This document shows, in pieces, positions 59,627 to 64,000 of a stretch of 64,000 bases of DNA; position 1 is the stretch's first letter; every line of letters starts with the position of its first letter. The notes beneath the pieces are model-generated. The model did not search any database, was not told the DNA's origin, and saw only the letters and a list, made by a program, of their open reading frames with translations. The DNA comes from CAVXYG01 sp963766005 (GTDB lineage Bacteria; Actinomycetota; Actinomycetes; S36-B12; GCA-2699445), in the NCBI GenBank assembly GCA_963766005.1, contig CAVXYG010000010.1:1-64000 (forward strand), written 5' to 3'. A program made the position numbers and the translations under genes.

Positions 59627-62188
59627 ATGACGGACACCGCTGCGACGACACCGCAGATCCCCGACCGGCCCACGATCGACGGCATCGAGGAGCGCCTCGC
59701 GCAGCGGTGGGAGGACTCCCGCCTGTACCGCTTCGACCGGACCCGCTCCCGGGACGAGATCTACGCGATCGATACGCCGCCGCCGACCGTGTCCGGCTCG
59801 CTGCACGTCGGGCACGTGTTCTCCTACACGCACACCGACTGCATCGCCCGCTACCGCCGGATGCGCGGCGACGAGGTGTTCTACCCCATGGGGTGGGACG
59901 ACAACGGCCTGCCGACCGAGCGCCGCGTGCAGAACTACTTCGGTGTGCGCTGCGACCCGTCGCTGCCCTACGACCCCGACTACACCCCGCCGGACAAGCC
60001 CGACGCGAAGCGACAGGTGCCGATCTCGCGGCGCAACTTCATCCACCTGTGCGAGCAGCTGACCTCCCAGGACGAGGAGGCCTTCGAGGCGCTGTGGCGC
60101 CGGCTGGGGCTGTCGGTGGACTGGACCCAGACCTACCAGACCATCGACCACAACGCGCGGGCCACCTCCCAGGCGGCCTTCCTGCGCAACCTCGCGCGCG
60201 GTGAGGCCTACCAGCAGCAGGCGCCGACCCTGTGGGACGTCACGTTCCAGACTGCCGTTGCCCAGGCCGAGCTGGAGGACCGCGAGCGGGACGGCTTCTT
60301 CTACCGGGTGTCCTTCCCCCGCCCCGACGGCGACTCGGTCTTCATCGAGACCACCCGGCCGGAGTTGATCCCGGCCTGTGTGGCCCTGGTCGCCCACCCC
60401 GACGACGAGCGCTACCAGCCGCTGTTCGGCACGACCGTGCGCTCCCCCGTCTTCGATGTCGAGGTGCCGGTGCTGGCACACGCGCTGGCCGATCCGGACA
60501 AGGGCTCCGGCATCGCGATGATCTGCACTTTCGGCGACGTCACGGACGTGACCTGGTGGCGCGAGCTCGACCTGCCCACTCGGGCGATCATCGGCTGGGA
60601 CGGACGCATCCACCGCGACACCCCGGACTGGATCGCCACGCAGTCGGGCCGAGCGGCCTATGAGCAACTCGCCGGCGCTACGACGTTCACGGCCAAGCAG
60701 CGCATGGTGGACCTGCTGCGCGAGTCCGGCGATCTGCACGGCGAGCCGCGCTCGACCAAGCAGCAGGTGAAGTTCTTCGAGAAGGGCGACAAGCCGCTCG
60801 AGATCGTCAGCACCCGCCAGTGGTACCTGCGCAACGGCGGCCGCGACCTCGCGCTGCGTGGCGAGCTCCTCGCACGCGGCGAGGAGTTGCACTGGCATCC
60901 GCAGCACATGCAGGTGCGCTACCGGAACTGGGTGGAGGGCCTCAACGGCGACTGGTTGGTCTCGCGCCAACGGTTCTTCGGCGTGCCGATCCCCATCTGG
61001 TACCACCTCGACGACAACGCCGAACCCGTGTACGACGAGCCGTTGCTCCCCGCGGAGGGCGACCTCCCGGTCGACCCCTCCAGCGACACCCCCGCCGGCT
61101 TCACCGAGCACCAGCGCGGCGAACCGGGCGGCTTCATGGGCGATCCGGACGTGATGGACACGTGGGCGACGTCGTCGCTGACGCCGCAGATCGCCGGCGG
61201 TTGGCTCACCGACCCGGATCTGTGGTCCCGGGTAGCGCCGATGGATCTGCGGCCGCAGGCGCACGAGATCATCCGCACCTGGCTGTTCTCCACCGTCGTG
61301 CGCTCGCACCTGGAGGACGATCGCCTGCCGTGGTCCGACGCAGCGATCAGCGGATGGATCCTCGATCCGGACCGCAAGAAGATGAGCAAGTCCAAGGGCA
61401 ACGTGGTCACACCGCTGGGACTGCTCGACAAGCACGGCTCCGATGCGGTGCGGTACTGGGCGGCCTCGGGACGGCCGGGCACCGATACCGCTTTCGACGA
61501 GGGACAGATGAAGATCGGCCGGCGGCTGGCGATCAAGATCCTCAACGCCTCGCGCTTCGTCCTGCTGTCCGGCGGCGATCCCGGCTCCGGAGAGGTCAGC
61601 GAGCCTCTGGATCGATCCCTGCTGGCCAACCTGGCCGAGGTCGTGATGGCTGCGACGGCGGCCCTGGACGATTACCACTACACCCGCGCGCTGGAGGTCA
61701 CCGAGACGTTCTTCTGGTCGTTCTGCGACGACTACCTCGAGCTGGTCAAGGAGCGCGCGCGGGGCGAGCACGGCGAGCAGGCCGCAGCGTCGGCACGCGC
61801 AACCCTGGGTATCGCGCTGTCGGTGCAGCTGCGGCTGTTCGCCCCGTTCCTCCCCTTCGTCACCGACGAGGTGTGGTCCTGGTGGCGTTCCGGCTCGGTG
61901 CACCAGCAGCCATGGCCCGAACAGCACGAGGTCCCGGCTGGCGGCGACGCGGAACTCCTCGCCACGGTGGGTATCGTGCTCTCCGGCGTTCGCAAGGCCA
62001 AGAGCGAGGCGAAGGTCAGCATGCGCACGGAGGTCGCCCGCGCGGTCGTGTCCGCACCGGAACTCACGCTGCAGGATCTCGCTGCTGCGCGCGCGGACCT
62101 GTGCGCGGCGGGCCGGGTGCGCGAGTTGGAGCTGGTCGCCGGCGATGCGCTGGAGCTCGACACCGTGGAACTCGTGCCGCAAGGGTGA
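59627..62188 (+). CDS. valS: valyl-tRNA synthetase (archaeal-type)
   Basis: 853-aa class I synthetase. The HIGH-type motif is TPPPTVSGSLHVGHVFSYTH, the KMSKS motif DPDRKKMSKSKGNVVTPLGL, and the editing domain contains FIETTRPELIPACVALVAHP and KGSGIAMICTFGDVTDV. GWDDNGLPTERRVQNYFGV marks the form shared by actinobacteria and archaea; the C-terminal coiled-coil arm of the usual bacterial enzyme is absent. 55 bp after the ATPase gene, possibly co-transcribed. Confidence 0.96.
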   Translation: MTDTAATTPQIPDRPTIDGIEERLAQRWEDSRLYRFDRTRSRDEIYAIDTPPPTVSGSLHVGHVFSYTHTDCIARYRRMRGDEVFYPMGWDDNGLPTERRVQNYFGVRCDPSLPYDPDYTPPDKPDAKRQVPISRRNFIHLCEQLTSQDEEAFEALWRRLGLSVDWTQTYQTIDHNARATSQAAFLRNLARGEAYQQQAPTLWDVTFQTAVAQAELEDRERDGFFYRVSFPRPDGDSVFIETTRPELIPACVALVAHPDDERYQPLFGTTVRSPVFDVEVPVLAHALADPDKGSGIAMICTFGDVTDVTWWRELDLPTRAIIGWDGRIHRDTPDWIATQSGRAAYEQLAGATTFTAKQRMVDLLRESGDLHGEPRSTKQQVKFFEKGDKPLEIVSTRQWYLRNGGRDLALRGELLARGEELHWHPQHMQVRYRNWVEGLNGDWLVSRQRFFGVPIPIWYHLDDNAEPVYDEPLLPAEGDLPVDPSSDTPAGFTEHQRGEPGGFMGDPDVMDTWATSSLTPQIAGGWLTDPDLWSRVAPMDLRPQAHEIIRTWLFSTVVRSHLEDDRLPWSDAAISGWILDPDRKKMSKSKGNVVTPLGLLDKHGSDAVRYWAASGRPGTDTAFDEGQMKIGRRLAIKILNASRFVLLSGGDPGSGEVSEPLDRSLLANLAEVVMAATAALDDYHYTRALEVTETFFWSFCDDYLELVKERARGEHGEQAAASARATLGIALSVQLRLFAPFLPFVTDEVWSWWRSGSVHQQPWPEQHEVPAGGDAELLATVGIVLSGVRKAKSEAKVSMRTEVARAVVSAPELTLQDLAAARADLCAAGRVRELELVAGDALELDTVELVPQG

Positions 62189-62361
62189 ATCGCCGATCCC
62201 GCTGCGGATTCGTGGTTCCCCTACAGGTCCCCGTCCTGCGACTGATCGGTCAGAGGGTTGGGCGCTGCTTCGAAGGGCGTGACGGCACCGGTGATCCTGC
62301 TGCCGGGCAAGGCCGAGTCGCGTGCGGTGTCCAAGCGTGGCGGCAGCGGGGCAGTGCCTTG

Positions 62362-62459
62362 ACCCGGGCCTCCACCCGGGCCTCCACCCGGGCCTCCACC
62401 CGGGCCTCCACCCGGGCCTCCACCCGGGCCTGGCCACCCGGGCCTCCACCCGGGCCTTC
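62362..62459. repeat. 12-bp tandem repeat downstream of valS
   Basis: Eight copies of ACCCGGGCCTCC: five exact (62362-62421), one with a two-base insertion (62422-62435), one exact (62436-62447) and one with a changed end (ACCCGGGCCTTC). Each holds the palindrome CCCGGG. The array abuts the 3' end of the minus-strand kinase gene (stop at 62458-62460), overlapping it by two bases. It is not CRISPR. Such an array is prone to copy-number change. Confidence 0.92.
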
Positions 62460-63058
62460 ACCCTGCGGCTGCGGCGGCCAACGGACCGTCGATCCATCGA
62501 TCGACCTCGCCTCGGCTGCGTAGCCGGACCACCCTCAGCCGGGGTTCGCCGACCAGAAGGCGCTCCGACCCGCAACGCAGTGTCGGGATACGTGCGCCAC
62601 GACCATCGGACGACGTGCTCGCGGTCGGTCACCATGTTCCACAGCGGTGGCTCGCGGTTTCCGTTCCAGAGGATCTGGCGGGTCAAGGCCCGGTGGAGCG
62701 TTCGGGCCATCACTTGCCGCATGACGACCCATCGCGGTAGGTCCAGCCACACCACCAGATCGGCGCGCTGCGCGAGGAGCGGGCGCACCCGGTCGTACTG
62801 CCACTCGGTCACCCACGCGGGTCGTGCCGCGAATGCCGCGACCTCCTGGGCGAAGGACGGCCGAGGCGTCCAGTGCGGCCCGTGAAACAGCGCGTCGATC
62901 TCGACATAACGCAGCCGCAGCGCCTCGGCAACGGCCATGGCCACCGTCGTCTTTCCCGCACCGGAGGCTCCCGCGATCAGCACTCGCGATGGCCGAGCGG
63001 GCAAGGCGTCAGACGCCAACAGCAGGGTTGGCGCCGGGGAGGGAGTCTCCATGCCCAT
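62458..63058 (-). CDS. adenylate-kinase-like P-loop kinase (frameshifted near its C-terminus)
   Basis: The start near 63058 (MGMETPSPAPTLLL) leads to the P-loop RVLIAGASGAGKTTVAMAVA, then RYVEIDALFHGPHWTPRPSF, a substrate-site Trp/Asp block, and LVVWLDLPRWVVMRQVMART, a lid-like Arg-rich helix. This is the pattern of the FlaR/'topology modulation' family of small kinases. A frame change near 62597 joins to the true end, LLVGEPRLRVVRLRSRGEVD then RWIDGPLAAAAAG, stop at 62458. Corrected length is about 200 aa. Substrate unknown. Left uncorrected, the frame would read through the repeat and antisense to valS, which is artefactual. Confidence 0.78.
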
Positions 63059-63694
63059 GTTCTCGACGATCCCACGCAGCATCTGCTCGAACAACGGTGG
63101 CGCATCGTTCGCCGCGCAGCCAGGTGACCGCGGTGCTCCCTGCACGCCGCTGTGTCGATCCGGGTGCAGACCGGCACGAACTGGGCGCGAGGTCCCTGCG
63201 CCCAGCCTGCCAGCCACGCCGCGTCGGATCGCAACACCGCGTCCACGCCGGTCTCAGGCTCCGGCATCGCGCGGCAAGAGATCAGGAGATGGGCGAAAGG
63301 CACCCCACAGTCGGCGCCGCAATCCGGAGATCATCGGGCGGGTACGTCGCTGGTACTGCTCCTCGAGGTGTCGCTGGCGACACGGGTGCACGTGGACACA
63401 GCGACCGGTGGGCCAGCCCCCAACTGGCCGCGCTTCCTGGTGTGCTCGCGCGGCAGGACCCGCCGCTCGTGCATACCGCCCGCTACCCCGCTCTTGCCGC
63501 AGCAGTGGTGGTTGCTCGGGGGTAAGGGGCCACGTCATGATGCGGAGGTGGCCTCGCAGATGCGCCGCCGCGGGGTTGAGGCCGATCTGACTAGCCGGCC
63601 CCCGCTGGGGAGCAGGCCAGCAACCCGGCGCTGCTGCGCTCCAGGACTGCCCGTGCCCGGCGCCTCGCCGACACGAGAGCGACCGGATCCCTGC
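63059..63694. other. intergenic region between clpX and the P-loop kinase gene, no gene assigned
   Basis: 636 bp. Frames on both strands are open for 60-100 codons, but none shows a family pattern. One minus frame from 63303 reads MPFAHLLISCRAMPEPETGV then DAVLRSDAAWLAGWAQGPRA, which could be a short or broken gene. It also holds the upstream region of the kinase gene. Nothing firm. Confidence 0.45.
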
Positions 63695-64000
63695 CTAGGC
63701 CGAACGCTCGGAGTCGCTGGCCTGTCCGCTGCTGCGGCGTCGCCGAGGGGTGATCTCGCGCGGGACGATCACTGGCTCGCCGCCGGCGAGCGCGTCCGCG
63801 GTCACCACAACCTTGGCGATGTCCTTGCGGCTGGGCAGGTCGTACATGATCGTGAGCAGGGCTTCCTCGAGGATGGCCCGCAGCCCGCGAGCCCCGGTCC
63901 CCCGCGCGATCGCCTTGTCCGCCACCGCTTCGAGCGCCGACGCCTCGAACTCCAGTTCCACACCGTCGAGTTCGAACAAGCGGGCGTACTGCTTCGTGAG
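63695..64000 (-). CDS. clpX: ATP-dependent Clp protease ATP-binding subunit ClpX (partial)
   Basis: The C-terminal ~101 residues; the gene continues beyond the right edge. LTKQYARLFELDGVELEFEA, AVADKAIARGTGARGLRAIL and IMYDLPSRKDIAKVVVTADA match the ClpX C-terminal domain that carries sensor 2 (GARGLR). The tail ends with a basic ITPRRRRSSGQASDSERSA. ClpX unfolds substrates for ClpP. Its AAA+ core is outside the window. Confidence 0.95.
   Translation of the reverse strand, partial: LTKQYARLFELDGVELEFEASALEAVADKAIARGTGARGLRAILEEALLTIMYDLPSRKDIAKVVVTADALAGGEPVIVPREITPRRRRSSGQASDSERSA

Noticed and set aside
62362..62459. Possible CRISPR array or coding repeat protein
   Set aside because: 12-bp units without spacers; the repeat-encoded WRPG peptide exists only in an uncorrected frame.
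59516..63217. 1233-codon open frame on the minus strand
   Set aside because: It lies antisense to valS for most of its length and only its first ~200 codons show protein motifs (the P-loop kinase). GC-rich DNA with strong third-position bias keeps antisense frames open.

Overview
This is a strongly GC-rich chromosomal segment from an actinobacterium of the class Actinomycetes. The evidence is gene content and order: an hrcA-dnaJ locus with a CIRCE element, a furA-katG pair, an FadD15-type acyl-CoA synthetase, a DUF4233 gene next to folC, a diglucosylglycerate octanoyltransferase (OctT), an archaeal-type valS, and a Ku/LigD end-joining pair. The mreBCD-mrdA-rodA cluster argues against Mycobacterium itself. 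The genus cannot be read from the sequence. No prophage, insertion sequence, CRISPR array or biosynthetic cluster was found; almost everything is core housekeeping.

Layout. 0-1.3 kb: divergent ligD (cut by the left edge) and ku. 1.3-6.7 kb: glyS, a monooxygenase-fold protein, DUF6703, recO-uppS, then era. 6.7-10.4 kb: a minus-strand ribosome-maturation operon (phoH-ybeY-CBS transporter-deaminase-like-era) and a HIT protein. 10.5-15.6 kb: a zinc-ribbon membrane protein, then hemW and hrcA-dnaJ-rsmE behind CIRCE. 15.7-21.6 kb: fadD, lepA, divergent rpsT, holA. 21.7-29.5 kb: comEC, comEA, plsY, degV, a decayed GH125 mannosidase gene, leuS. 29.6-34.1 kb: a fatty-acid hydroxylase-type membrane enzyme, octT, furA-katG. 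34.2-42.2 kb: a GC-rich tandem repeat, tRNA-Ala(GGC), rsfS, an LCP/LytR_C protein, nadD, a 52-aa membrane protein, proA, a small conserved protein, proB, obg, rpmA, rplU. 42.4-48 kb: RNase E/G, a DUF2344 protein and a B12-type radical SAM protein. 48.3-54.3 kb: rodA, mrdA, mreD, mreC, mreB (elongation machinery). 54.4-62.2 kb: ndk, DUF4233, folC, a P-type ATPase, valS. 62.4-64 kb: a 12-bp tandem repeat, a small P-loop kinase and clpX (cut by the right edge).

Most genes lie in tightly coupled minus-strand operons with ATGA or GTGA stop/start overlaps. Several genes that should be essential or well conserved (glyS, era, proA) and others (ligD, ku, recO, the P-loop kinase) are split by single-base frameshifts. 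Several of these fall in G or C runs, and they cluster in the first 6.7 kb. I read these as assembly or sequencing errors. The GH125 gene also lacks both ends and looks genuinely decayed.

No clear new multi-gene system was seen. The best leads are the radical SAM/DUF2344 pair of unknown function next to RNase E, a P-type ATPase without the classical Ca2+ ligands, a deaminase-like operon member lacking zinc ligands, and the GC-rich repeat downstream of katG.
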